Below, piece by piece: positions 18,326 to 27,108 of a stretch of DNA of 64,000 nucleotides. The stretch spans positions 310,001 through 374,000 of the forward strand of contig JAHDQJ010000002.1 of assembly GCA_018433865.1 (NCBI GenBank), written 5' to 3'. The stretch comes from Spirochaetales bacterium (GTDB lineage: Bacteria > Spirochaetota > Spirochaetia > Sphaerochaetales > Sphaerochaetaceae). The notes under the pieces were generated by a model, which saw only the letters and a list, made by a program, of their open reading frames with translations, ran no database searches and was not told the origin of the DNA. The position numbers were made by a program, and so were the translations under genes. The stretch's first letter is position 1, and each line of letters starts with the position of its first letter.

Positions 18326-19624
18326 TCAAGCCCACTTTTCCAAGTCGAGCTGCTTCATGCCCTTCGCAACCACCGTCGTACAGGTGAGGTCTCCGGTGAC
18401 GTTCAACGCGGTCCTTCCCATGTCGAGAATCGCATCGATGCCGAGGATCATCGCATAGGCACCGGCGACAGCCGTTCCTGCGACAACCGGCAATCCGACT
18501 GCCTCGAGAACCATAAGGAGCATCAACGCACCAGCACCCGGGACTCCGGCGGTTCCGATGGAGGCCAAGGTCGCGGTGAGGATGATGATACCCATCTGGC
18601 CCAAGGTGAAGTTGTGACCGGTGACGGTCAAACTGATGAAGATCGCACATACGCCCTGGTAAATCGCCGTTCCATCCATGTTGATGGTGGCACCGAGCGG
18701 GAGAGAGAACGCGTAGATGTCTTTCGGAACACCAAGGTTCTTCGCGGCCTCGATGGTGACGGGCAACGTTCCGTTCGAACTGCGGGTGACGAATGCGGTG
18801 ATGAACGGATCCTTCGCATCACGGAAGAAACGCCTGATGCTCAGCTTGCCACCGAACTTCAGCAGACCACCATAGACGAGGACCACATGGATCAGGTAAC
18901 CGGCGAAACACGCGATCGTCACGACCGCGAGCGAACCGGCGACCTTCGATCCCTGCTTTGCAAACACTTCGGCGACCAACGCCAAGACACCGATCGGAGC
19001 ATACTGCATGATACCGGTGACCATGCGCATCATGACCTCTGCGGTTCCGTCGAACACCATGTAGAGAGCCTCACCGGCTTTCACGAGACGCTCGTCCTTG
19101 CTGATCTTCAGGTAGGAGATTCCGATACCGAAGATGATGGCAAAGAAGATGACCTGCAAGACCACTTCATTCACGACTGCCTGTGCGATGCTGGTGGGAA
19201 CGATGTTCAGCAGTACCTGGCTGACCGGCTGGCTGGCTGCGGCTTTGCCGGCGGCTTCAGCCGAGAGCGCTGCCATCTCTGCACTCGGTTGGAAGACCGA
19301 GCCCATGACCAATCCGACGAACACAGCGAACGCGGAGGTCAGCAGATAGAACAGCACGACACGGATACCAACCTTTCCGAGTGTTGCGGGGCTGATCGAA
19401 GCAGCTCCCACGATCAACGTGGAGAGAATGATGGGCATCATGATCATTTTCAACAATCGTACGAACAATGCACCGAACGGAGCAATCCAGAGAATCTTCT
19501 CTCCCAAGGCGATTCCCAAAATAGCTCCCAAGACCAACCCGATAAGAATCCGGTACAACAAATTGAAATTGAAGTACCAACCGAGCAGCCCCTTCTTCAC
19601 AGGAGCTTTCTTCTGTTCTGCCAT
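18326..19624 (-). CDS. Dicarboxylate/amino acid:cation symporter (DAACS family)
   Basis: 432 residues with the eight-helix plus two-hairpin pattern of GltPh/SstT-type transporters. The HP1 serine-rich segment is TRSSNGTLPVTIEAAKNLGV, helix 7 carries NMDGTAIYQ, and HP2 is GTAGVPGAGALMLLMVLEA. These are the substrate and sodium-binding regions. Likely substrates are glutamate, aspartate, serine/threonine or dicarboxylates. The start at 19624 has AAGGAG eight bases upstream. It diverges from the aminotransferase gene at 19860, and a linked amino-acid role is plausible. Confidence 0.9.
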   Translation of the reverse strand: MAEQKKAPVKKGLLGWYFNFNLLYRILIGLVLGAILGIALGEKILWIAPFGALFVRLLKMIMMPIILSTLIVGAASISPATLGKVGIRVVLFYLLTSAFAVFVGLVMGSVFQPSAEMAALSAEAAGKAAASQPVSQVLLNIVPTSIAQAVVNEVVLQVIFFAIIFGIGISYLKISKDERLVKAGEALYMVFDGTAEVMMRMVTGIMQYAPIGVLALVAEVFAKQGSKVAGSLAVVTIACFAGYLIHVVLVYGGLLKFGGKLSIRRFFRDAKDPFITAFVTRSSNGTLPVTIEAAKNLGVPKDIYAFSLPLGATINMDGTAIYQGVCAIFISLTVTGHNFTLGQMGIIILTATLASIGTAGVPGAGALMLLMVLEAVGLPVVAGTAVAGAYAMILGIDAILDMGRTALNVTGDLTCTTVVAKGMKQLDLEKWA

Positions 19625-19859
19625 AACCAATCTCCTTTTCTCGATTTTCTGCCGAAGCTTTCCGTTCAACAGAACTTGCTTCACCAGACATGCCTAACTG
19701 TACACCAACACATGCGAATTTGAAACAAAAATCTTTTCCTTCTGTTATGGAGAGAACACCCTTCCACCATCCATCCGCACCGTTTCTGGAGTGTTTGGTC
19801 TTCACGAAACGGATTTGCCCGGGTATGATGGGAGTATCATTCTCACGGAGGGACAGGAT

Positions 19860-21149
19860 ATGAACCCATTGGCAAAAGAACTGAACGATGTACTGGCAGG
19901 CTCATTGGCTGCTGAACTGTTGTCAGATTATGGAAAGCGGATGTATTTCCCGAAAGGCATCATCAGCCAGTCGGCGGAGGCGAAGCAGAAAGCTCACACA
20001 TACAATGCGACGATCGGCATCGCAACCGAGAAAGGCACTGCCATGTGCATCCCCTCGGTATTTGCCGAGTTCAAGGGAGACCTCTCTCGCGACGACGTGT
20101 TCCCCTACGCTCCCACAGCAGGGGAAATGGCGCTGAGAAAGATCTGGCTCGAGGAGATGATCCGCAAGAATCCCTCGATGGTTGGCAAGAAAACCAGCAT
20201 CCCCGCAGTGACCGGGGGACTAACCCACTCCATCAGCATCGCAGCGTCCCTCTTTCTCGACAAGGGAGAGTCGATCATCGTTCCCGACATGTATTGGGGC
20301 AACTACAATCTGGTCTTCACCGAACAACGTGAGGCAAAGCAAGTCTCCTTCCCCCTCTTCGCAGACGGAAAGCTGAATATCGACGGACTCGCCAAGACCA
20401 TCGACTCGATCGAAGGGGCCCATGTGGCGATGATCCTGAACTTCCCGAACAACCCCACCGGCTATACTCCCACCATCTCCGAAGCGAAGGCCCTGGTTGC
20501 GATGCTGGTGTCGAAGGCAGACCAAGGGAAAAAGATGCTGGTCTTCACCGACGATGCCTACTTCGGACTCTTCTTCGAAGAAGACGTGTGCCGGGAGTCG
20601 CTGTTCGCACTGCTTTGTGATGCACATGAGAATATCCTCGCGATCAAGGGTGATGCGGCGACCAAGGAGGAGATGGTATGGGGCTTCCGTGTCGGCTTCC
20701 TCACCTACAATGCCAAGGGAATGACCGAATCTCAGTATGAAGCGCTGGTCAAGAAGACGATGGGAGCCATACGCGGAAGCGTATCCTCCTGTTCAAAGCC
20801 CGCACAGAGCATCCTCCTGAAGGGCATGAAGAGCAAGACCTACCACCAAGAGAAGGCCGCAGGTGTCGCAGAGATAGAAAAACGGTACAAGCTGATGAAG
20901 CAAGTGCTTTCGACCTATGCAGGGAACCCCTACCTTACCCCGCTTCCGTTCAATTCCGGCTACTTCATGTCCTTCGTCTGCGCGGGAGACGCCGAGAAAC
21001 TTCGGTTGCACCTGCTCGACACCTATGGCGTAGGTACCATCTCGATCAAGAACGCCTTCCTCAGGTTGGCTTTCTCCAGTACCGACATGGATGAGATCGA
21101 GGACCTGGTGAGGATTGTCTACAAGGCTGCCCAAGAGCTCTTCGCCTGA
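19860..21149 (+). CDS. Class I/II aminotransferase
   Basis: 429 residues of the PLP fold-type I family. Visible landmarks are the Asn-Pro block NFPNNPTGYTP near residue 205, the Asp and Tyr of VFTDDAYFGLFFEE near 243, and the likely PLP Lys in KGDAATKEEMVWGFRVGF, whose Arg is the carboxylate contact. The donor and acceptor are not predictable; aspartate or alanine types are closest in feel. ATG at 19860 has GGAGG nine bases upstream. A MerR regulator starts 13 bases after its stop, and a DAACS amino-acid symporter is divergent, which fits amino-acid metabolism. Confidence 0.87.
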   Translation: MNPLAKELNDVLAGSLAAELLSDYGKRMYFPKGIISQSAEAKQKAHTYNATIGIATEKGTAMCIPSVFAEFKGDLSRDDVFPYAPTAGEMALRKIWLEEMIRKNPSMVGKKTSIPAVTGGLTHSISIAASLFLDKGESIIVPDMYWGNYNLVFTEQREAKQVSFPLFADGKLNIDGLAKTIDSIEGAHVAMILNFPNNPTGYTPTISEAKALVAMLVSKADQGKKMLVFTDDAYFGLFFEEDVCRESLFALLCDAHENILAIKGDAATKEEMVWGFRVGFLTYNAKGMTESQYEALVKKTMGAIRGSVSSCSKPAQSILLKGMKSKTYHQEKAAGVAEIEKRYKLMKQVLSTYAGNPYLTPLPFNSGYFMSFVCAGDAEKLRLHLLDTYGVGTISIKNAFLRLAFSSTDMDEIEDLVRIVYKAAQELFA

Positions 21150-21162
21150 GAGCTGGGGTACC

Positions 21163-21645
21163 ATGTCGACGGAACAGGATTATCGGATCGGTGAATTGGC
21201 CCGCAAGGCGAAAGTCACCGTCCGGACCGTACGGTATTATGAAGCCCTGGGTCTTCTCAAGACCCAGAGCCGGTCAGACGGGGGGCAGCGGTACTACACC
21301 GATGCCGACCTCGTCTATCTGCTGCGGATTTTGCAGCTGAAGCGATATGGGTTCTCCTTGGAACAGATCGGACGCATCGTGAGGATGGGTCCCGATGATC
21401 TGACCGGAAGGAAAAGAAGGACCGAACTGCTCAAGCAGTACCGCAAGCAAGTCTCGGAAACCTTGCGCAAGAAGCGCGAACTCGACTCATTGCTCGAGGA
21501 ATTGACCTGGCATATCCAGCAACTTGAATCGGTCGGGGACAAGTTCCAGTCCTGCCCCGGCTCATCGTGTCCCGATTGTGAATTCAAGGAGCGCTGCGAG
21601 TTCTATCAAGGTCCCGACTCTGCCAGGCACATGTCGAACACATAG
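21163..21645 (+). CDS. MerR-family regulator with C-terminal Cys cluster
   Basis: 160 residues. The N-terminal winged helix reads YRIGELARKAKVTVRTVRYY followed by EALGLL, the standard MerR DNA-binding start. A dimerisation coiled coil spans about residues 80-125. The tail carries CPGSSCPDCEFKERC, spaced C-x4-C-x2-C-x5-C. SoxR uses C-x2-C-x-C-x5-C for a [2Fe-2S] cluster, so metal or Fe-S sensing is plausible here but not shown. It is co-oriented and 13 bp downstream of the aminotransferase gene. The upstream ribosome site is weak (GAGCTGGGG), so coupling to the upstream gene is possible. Confidence 0.85.
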   Translation: MSTEQDYRIGELARKAKVTVRTVRYYEALGLLKTQSRSDGGQRYYTDADLVYLLRILQLKRYGFSLEQIGRIVRMGPDDLTGRKRRTELLKQYRKQVSETLRKKRELDSLLEELTWHIQQLESVGDKFQSCPGSSCPDCEFKERCEFYQGPDSARHMSNT

Positions 21646-21675
21646 GCTCCTTATTCCGGCGTGGCTTGCGATCCC

Positions 21676-23058
21676 CTACTCCTTGTTCATCCGGTTGTAC
21701 TCATCCATGAATCGATTGAGCACCGCAGCCAGGTTGCGTACCGTCTCCTCGGTAGGAACATGCTTCTCAAGCATCTCCAATATGCCATTCTGGATCTCAT
21801 AATATGCTTGATAACTGTTCGGCCACCAGACGCTCTGGATGCGCGGATCACTGTCATGCAACTGGTCGATCGCTACCTTGAAGAGCGGATTCCTGGCAAT
21901 ATGGGCATGGAAGGCAGGCAAATCGTAGGTCGCCTTGGAAACAGGGAAGTACCCTGTCTTCTGATGCCAGAAAAGCTGGGACTCTGGACTCATGAGGAAC
22001 TTGAGGAATTCCCAGGAAGCGCTCTTGCCGGGATCATTGTCGTTGTCGAAAGCGAAGATCGCTCCTCCTCCGATGTTCACTCCCCCGGTGCTGGTTTCAT
22101 CGACCTGCGGCAGATACCCAACTCCGAGCTCGAATCGACCGGCGACAGAGTCGATGACGGTGGCGAGCGAGCTGGTTGAGATGACGAACATCGCGGTCTT
22201 GCCGGCGATGAATTGCTGGCGGACATCGCTTGTCATGTTTCCGAGTCCTCCCGAGGCGTATACATTTCTCCACTCGTCGAGGAAACGGGCCATCGTCCCA
22301 TCGGTATCGAAGAGGACTCTCGTGGGATTGCCTTCATGCCCGTTGAGCTTGTCCGTCAGGTATGAGACGCCGTTCTGCTGTCCAATCCATGAGACCAGCT
22401 CGTAGGTAGTGGGGACACCGGCGAATCCGTATCGGAGCACACTTTGCCCATCGGGTGAACGCTTGGCCAGGAGTGCAGCGTAGGAGGCAAGCTCAGCGAG
22501 TGTCCGCGGCGGCTTCTCAGGATCGAGGCCGGCCTCCCTGAAGGCATCCTTGTTGTAGTAGAGCAAGATCGTCGAGGCATTGAACGGCATGCCGATCATC
22601 ACACCCCGATAGGTCATGGAGAGGACCGTACCCTCCTGCAGCTGATCCAACGAGAATCCTGGATCCTCTTCGACCAACCGTTGCATGGGAATCATCAACT
22701 CAGAGTCCCGCACATCCATCACACCGGTCGCGTCAAGCTGCGCGAGATCGGGCAGGTCCGTCTTCCTGTTCGCTTGCAAAGATGCTCGCAGCTTGGTTGC
22801 GACATCGGCTGCCTTTCCTTGGTAGACCTCCTCGACCCTGATCCCCTTCTCAGCACCTATCGTACTGTTGAATTCGCTGACCAAGGCAGTCATGGCCTCC
22901 CCGAGCAACCCGCTGTTCGGGTGCCAGAAACTTACGCGTACCGGCGTGTTGCCGACAGTCGTATCGGAAGGTTCCTTCGATCCCGCGGCGAACAACACCG
23001 CGGTACAGGACATGATGACCAGGATTGCCATGCCTATTCTATTCCGTAACGTGTACAT
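21676..23058 (-). CDS. Sugar/glycerol-phosphate ABC importer, substrate-binding protein
   Basis: 460 residues of the cluster B (UgpB/MalE) binding-protein type. A signal peptide ends near LFAAGSKEPSD. A Cys in VIMSC gives a loose lipobox, so it may be a lipoprotein. VRVSFWHPNSGLLGEAMTAL is the usual first strand, and PFNASTILLYYNKDAF and WEFLKFLMSPESQ are further family segments. It binds a sugar or glycerol phosphodiester-like ligand; the ligand is not predictable. It is the last gene of a three-gene minus-strand operon with two permeases. No ATPase gene is nearby. Confidence 0.87.
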   Translation of the reverse strand: MYTLRNRIGMAILVIMSCTAVLFAAGSKEPSDTTVGNTPVRVSFWHPNSGLLGEAMTALVSEFNSTIGAEKGIRVEEVYQGKAADVATKLRASLQANRKTDLPDLAQLDATGVMDVRDSELMIPMQRLVEEDPGFSLDQLQEGTVLSMTYRGVMIGMPFNASTILLYYNKDAFREAGLDPEKPPRTLAELASYAALLAKRSPDGQSVLRYGFAGVPTTYELVSWIGQQNGVSYLTDKLNGHEGNPTRVLFDTDGTMARFLDEWRNVYASGGLGNMTSDVRQQFIAGKTAMFVISTSSLATVIDSVAGRFELGVGYLPQVDETSTGGVNIGGGAIFAFDNDNDPGKSASWEFLKFLMSPESQLFWHQKTGYFPVSKATYDLPAFHAHIARNPLFKVAIDQLHDSDPRIQSVWWPNSYQAYYEIQNGILEMLEKHVPTEETVRNLAAVLNRFMDEYNRMNKE

Positions 23059-23086
23059 GAACTTCTATCTCCTTTATATATACATA

Positions 23087-23914
23087 TCAACCGACGATAG
23101 TCCCTGCGGCTATTCCGGCTACTATCCGCTTCCTCAATACCAGAAAGATAGCCACGGATGGCAACAGGAGCAACGTGATCGCGGCAAAGATCGGTCCGTA
23201 GTCGAGGCTGTCCGCGTACCCAAGCATCGTGATGCCTACTTGTACGGTACGCATCAGCGGCTTGTTCGTCACCAACAACGGCCACAGGTAGGTATTCCAG
23301 ATGGTCACGAACGAGTGCAACCAGAGCGTGAGGACAATGGAGCCGGAAATCGGCAAGACCACCGAGACGAGGAATCGGAAATCGGAACAACCATCCATTG
23401 CAGCCACCTCCCGATAGGTCTGTGGGATGGTCTTGAAACTCTGCCGGAGCATGAACAGTTGTACCGGAGCGAGAAGGTAGACCGACATGATGCCGAGATA
23501 GGAATCGACCAACCCCATCCGGCTGACGGTCAGGTAGTTCTCGATGATCAAGGCATCCGCGGGCAGCATCATCGTTCCGAGGATCACGAAGAAAAGCAGG
23601 TTCCGTCCCTTGAAACGCAATAACGCAACGGCGAACGCGGCGAGAATCGCCACGACCATGCGCAAAACGGAACCGAAAAAACTCACCAACAGGGAATTTG
23701 CCATGAACCGGGGAAGCAGCGAATCGTTCCACGCCCGGACATAGTTGTGCAAAGAGAATGAGGAGGGAAACAGCTTGGGAGGAGAGGCGGAGAATTCCGA
23801 GAGGGTGAAGAACGAGGCACTGAAGGCATAGTAGATCGGAAAGATGACGATCAGTCCGAGCATCGTTGCGACCAAGGCTTTCAGGATATCGAAGGGACCC
23901 ATGGTACGTCTCAT
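23087..23914 (-). CDS. Sugar ABC importer permease (UgpE/MalG type)
   Basis: 275 residues with six hydrophobic helices. The cytoplasmic EAA loop reads YREVAAMDGCSDFRFLVSVVLP, which contacts the ATPase. The gene starts with an ATGA overlap with the upstream permease, and AGGAG lies within that gene's last codons, so the pair is translationally coupled. Confidence 0.88.
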   Translation of the reverse strand: MRRTMGPFDILKALVATMLGLIVIFPIYYAFSASFFTLSEFSASPPKLFPSSFSLHNYVRAWNDSLLPRFMANSLLVSFFGSVLRMVVAILAAFAVALLRFKGRNLLFFVILGTMMLPADALIIENYLTVSRMGLVDSYLGIMSVYLLAPVQLFMLRQSFKTIPQTYREVAAMDGCSDFRFLVSVVLPISGSIVLTLWLHSFVTIWNTYLWPLLVTNKPLMRTVQVGITMLGYADSLDYGPIFAAITLLLLPSVAIFLVLRKRIVAGIAAGTIVG

Positions 23915-24786
23915 TGGTAGAACACTCCTCTCCGTTCGAAACGGAACGCAAGAAGGACCAAGAGGAATGTCAGCGCGAATACGACTACGCTGATCGCCGA
24001 TCCCTTGCTGTAATTGCCGGCCACGAAGCCCTCCACATACATCTGGTAGACCAGTGTCTGCGTGGATCTGAACGGGCCTCCGGCGGTCATGACCATGACA
24101 GGCCCTCCGAGAAGCATGCTATCACGCAACCGCGTGGTGACTATGAACAGTATGGTCGGGGAGATAAGCGGAAGCTGGACCCTGAGAAACGTGGAGACCG
24201 GGCCGGCACCCTCGATCTGGGCAGCCTCCACCAACTGCTTGGGAACACTACGCAACGCCCCGAGCAAGAGAAGGAAATCGAGCCCCATGGCCATCCAGAC
24301 ACCGAGCAGTACGATGGTCAGCATCGCCCACCTTGGGTCATCGAACCAACGGATGCTCAGGGAGAACAAGTGATTCACCACTCCGATGGTGGGATTGAAC
24401 AAGGCCTTGAACACCAGAGCCGCAGAACTCATCGCAACCGCCATGGGCATGATGAACAGGGTTTCATTGAACCCATTGAACCGCCGCTTGCGATACACCA
24501 GCAACGCGCAAAACATACAGAAAAGCAAGTCGAGGGGAATGAAGAGCAGTGCGAAACGGAAGGTGTTCACAAGGCTGACCTGGAAATTCCTGTCGGCGAA
24601 CAGATGGCGGAAATTGTCCAGGCCGACGAATTCCACGATCTTGCCCGAAAAATTCACCAAGGAGACGCTGTTGATGATCGTCTTCAGAAACGGCCTGTAG
24701 CTGAACAGATACGCCAGTACCAATGCCGGGACAAGATAGAGATAGCCGGAGATGGTTCTTCGTAGCGAAGAGTGATGCCCTTTCAT
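23911..24786 (-). CDS. Sugar ABC importer permease (UgpA/MalF type)
   Basis: 291 residues with six hydrophobic helices. The EAA loop is LVEAAQIEGAGPVSTFLRVQ followed by LPLISP. It pairs with the UgpE-type permease and the binding protein downstream. First gene of the operon. No Shine-Dalgarno sequence is seen before the ATG at 24786. A TTGCCA-N17-TATGAT promoter ends nine bases before it, so the 5' leader would be only two or three bases. Confidence 0.87.
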   Translation of the reverse strand: MKGHHSSLRRTISGYLYLVPALVLAYLFSYRPFLKTIINSVSLVNFSGKIVEFVGLDNFRHLFADRNFQVSLVNTFRFALLFIPLDLLFCMFCALLVYRKRRFNGFNETLFIMPMAVAMSSAALVFKALFNPTIGVVNHLFSLSIRWFDDPRWAMLTIVLLGVWMAMGLDFLLLLGALRSVPKQLVEAAQIEGAGPVSTFLRVQLPLISPTILFIVTTRLRDSMLLGGPVMVMTAGGPFRSTQTLVYQMYVEGFVAGNYSKGSAISVVVFALTFLLVLLAFRFERRGVFYQ

Positions 24787-24795
24787 ACCGGACGT

Positions 24796-24824
24796 ATCAT
24801 AGTCGGCAGGAGAATCCTTGGCAA
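24796..24824 (-). promoter_or_regulatory. Promoter of the ABC importer operon, very short leader
   Basis: Minus strand: TTGCCA, 17-bp spacer, TATGAT, then nine bases to the ATG, with no ribosome site between. Confidence 0.6.
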
Positions 24825-24977
24825 GAGTTTTCCATGTAATTCATTATTTAATCACAAATTCCTTACGTGATTATCCACAACGTCAGGTTTTTGGCCTGCG
24901 ACGGAATCTGCTTGTATTTTTTCCATTATTGAAGCAAAATCAGATTGCTTTGAGTTGCATCCCGATGGAGTGACACG

Positions 24978-26954
24978 ATGTATTGGAACGCAGTCCCCGA
25001 GATGATCGCCGCGCTCATCATACTGGTGCTCCTGCTCAACTCGCGTGATGTCCATGCGATGCCCTCAATGCGGGACAGGATGTTCCGCTTCACCCTCTAC
25101 TACTCCCTTTTCAGCTTTCTTCTCAACATCCTCTCCATCGAGACTGTCCACTTCCACCAAGTAGTCCCTCGGTGGGCGATCATCGCCTCGAATGCCGCCT
25201 ACTTCGCATTCTACCCGCTGATCACCCCGGTATTCATCTTCTATATCCTCCTCTATGCGTTCGAGCGCGCACCTGAGGAGCACCGCGTACGGCTCAGGAC
25301 CACAGGAACGATCATCCTGGGCAGTGCCGCCCTCTATCTCGTGATCGTCTTGCTCAACTTTTCCTACGGGTGGCTATTCTCCCTCGATGAGACGAACGAA
25401 TATGTCAGGGGGCCTCTGAACAGGCTCTCCCTGCTTCTGGCGATGGTCCATATCGTCATCGGTGTGCTCACCGTGCTGCGTGAGCGGAGCTACCTCGACA
25501 AGTTCTTCTTCAAGGTCCTGCTTTGGTTCCCCATGCTCTCGCTGGCGATCGTCATCATCCAGGCCCTGTACCTCGAAGTCGTCCTCACCGGTTCTGCCTT
25601 GGTGATCGCAATCCTGTCCGTGTACCTCAACTTCCAGACCAAGAAGATCTCGATCGACACACTCACCGAGTTCCCGAACCGGGAAACCTTCGTATCGAAC
25701 CTGGAAACGATTGTTCGCCACAAGCGCAAGGTGACGGTCGTTGTCGCGAGTCTCGACAATTTCAAGAGCGTGAACGATACGTTCGGGCAGAAGCGGGGCG
25801 ACCTGTTTTTGAAAGAGGTTGCGAATACGCTGCAGCAACTCTGCCCGAAGGGACAACCCTACCGCTACGGAGGAGATGAGCTGGCAATCATCACCGATTC
25901 GACAGATCGCGGCCAATTGGTCGAAACGATTGCCGAACGATTCGAACGAGAGTGGACGGTCGATGGAATCACCACGCGCCTCAGCACCTCCTTGGCACTC
26001 CTTGAGCTCCCCTTCCGCGCAGATCCCTCGACCGATCCGATCACCTTGATCGACCACGCATTGAGGACCGCGAAGAATCGCGGTCCCGGTCAGATGGTCC
26101 GTTGCGACACCATGGTGTTGCACACCATACGAAGGAAGAACCAGCTCTCCGAACGACTGCTGCGCGCAATCCCGGAAGAGAGCCTTTCCCTCTACTACCA
26201 ACCCATATTCTCAATCGATACGGGGACCATGATGATGGCGGAGGCGTTGCTCCGGATGGAGACGAAGGAGCTCGGGCCCATAACACCATCGGAGTTCATT
26301 CCCTTGGCCGAGGAGCTGGGAATCATCGGAGAATTGGGGCGGTGGGTCCTTGAACAGGTCTGCATCCTTCTCTCCGATTTCCGGTCTCGCGGAAAGGAGA
26401 TGCCGATCATCTCGATCAACTTCTCCAGCCAACAGTTCTCAAACCCCAAGGTCGTGAAGGATATCCTCGAGACCATCGAACGGTACCGGATTCCCCCGGG
26501 AAAGATAATCCTCGAACTCACTGAGAGCACATTCATAGGTTCTTCGTTCCAGGATGCGCTCGAGGTGATGCACCAGCTGCTTGGTCATGGCATCCACTTC
26601 AATCTCGATGACTTCGGTTCCGGGTATTCGAACCTCTCCTACGTAGTGAACCTTCCGTTCCGGTGCATCAAGCTCGACAAGTCCCTGCTCTGGGATGTTG
26701 AAGAGAAGAACAGGATGCACCATCTCATCGAAAGCATCATCAAGGTGGTTCGGCAGATAGACTACCAGGTGATCGTCGAGGGGGTGGAGAATGCATCGCA
26801 GGTTTCTTTCCTCAGGAGCATCGAGTGTGACATGATCCAAGGCTACTATCTCTGCCCACCCTTGCCCAGGGATGAATTCACCCGACGCCATGAGGCCAAG
26901 CTCTTTTCCCCGTTGGCGAAATTGGTGGGCAACCCAGAGGAACCTCTTGACTAA
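24978..26954 (+). CDS. Membrane GGDEF-EAL protein (cyclic di-GMP enzyme)
   Basis: 658 residues. The first ~215 form about seven hydrophobic helices, probably a membrane sensor. The GGDEF domain has SLDNFKSVNDTFG and an active-site motif reading GGDEL instead of GGDEF, with no RxxD inhibitory site. The EAL domain has all the landmark motifs: AEALLRME, NFSSQQF, ELTEST, DDFGSGYSNLSYV, KLDKSL and EGVEN. I infer an active c-di-GMP phosphodiesterase whose GGDEF part may be a weak cyclase or a regulatory GTP-binding module. GGAG lies eight bases before the ATG. Its stop codon lies within the -35 region of the downstream tRNA. Confidence 0.92.
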   Translation: MYWNAVPEMIAALIILVLLLNSRDVHAMPSMRDRMFRFTLYYSLFSFLLNILSIETVHFHQVVPRWAIIASNAAYFAFYPLITPVFIFYILLYAFERAPEEHRVRLRTTGTIILGSAALYLVIVLLNFSYGWLFSLDETNEYVRGPLNRLSLLLAMVHIVIGVLTVLRERSYLDKFFFKVLLWFPMLSLAIVIIQALYLEVVLTGSALVIAILSVYLNFQTKKISIDTLTEFPNRETFVSNLETIVRHKRKVTVVVASLDNFKSVNDTFGQKRGDLFLKEVANTLQQLCPKGQPYRYGGDELAIITDSTDRGQLVETIAERFEREWTVDGITTRLSTSLALLELPFRADPSTDPITLIDHALRTAKNRGPGQMVRCDTMVLHTIRRKNQLSERLLRAIPEESLSLYYQPIFSIDTGTMMMAEALLRMETKELGPITPSEFIPLAEELGIIGELGRWVLEQVCILLSDFRSRGKEMPIISINFSSQQFSNPKVVKDILETIERYRIPPGKIILELTESTFIGSSFQDALEVMHQLLGHGIHFNLDDFGSGYSNLSYVVNLPFRCIKLDKSLLWDVEEKNRMHHLIESIIKVVRQIDYQVIVEGVENASQVSFLRSIECDMIQGYYLCPPLPRDEFTRRHEAKLFSPLAKLVGNPEEPLD

Positions 26955-26975
26955 GATGGGCCGCTACGGTAGGTT
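26947..26975 (+). promoter_or_regulatory. tRNA-Ala(CGC) promoter
   Basis: TTGACT, 17-bp spacer, TAGGTT. The -35 box overlaps the last codons of the GGDEF-EAL gene, and the -10 box ends 12 bp before the tRNA. Confidence 0.7.
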
Positions 26976-26987
26976 TTATGTGCTCAT

Positions 26988-27061
26988 GGGGGTATAGCTC
27001 AGTTGGCTAGAGCGATAGGTTCGCAATCTATAGGCCAGGGGTTCGAATCCCCTTACCTCCA
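26988..27061 (+). tRNA. tRNA-Ala (anticodon CGC)
   Basis: 74-nt cloverleaf with acceptor stem GGGGGTA/TACCTCC and a G3-U70 pair. The anticodon stem is ATAGG/TCTAT with loop TTCGCAA (CGC at 34-36). The T-arm is AGGGG-TTCGAAT-CCCCT, and the discriminator base is A. CCA is not encoded. It closely resembles the GGC isoacceptor at 14303 outside the anticodon arm. Confidence 0.94.
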
Positions 27062-27077
27062 TCCATGACACGCACGA

Positions 27078-27100
27078 GCCCGTCGGCATGACGGGCTTCG
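27078..27100 (+). terminator. Hairpin after tRNA-Ala(CGC)
   Basis: GCCCGTC-GGCAT-GACGGGC followed by TTCGTC. The stem is strong but the T-run is weak. Confidence 0.6.
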
Positions 27101-27108
27101 TCATCTCT

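Noticed and set aside
18302-19723. 473-codon open frame antisense to the DAACS symporter gene
   Set aside because: Composition is dominated by Asp, His, Arg and Gln with no fold-like pattern. It is the mirror of a strongly supported transporter gene in G+C-rich DNA.
24871-24879. TTATCCACA, a perfect DnaA box, upstream of the GGDEF-EAL gene
   Set aside because: Single box, no cluster, no dnaA/dnaN nearby. One such 9-mer in 64 kb is close to chance.
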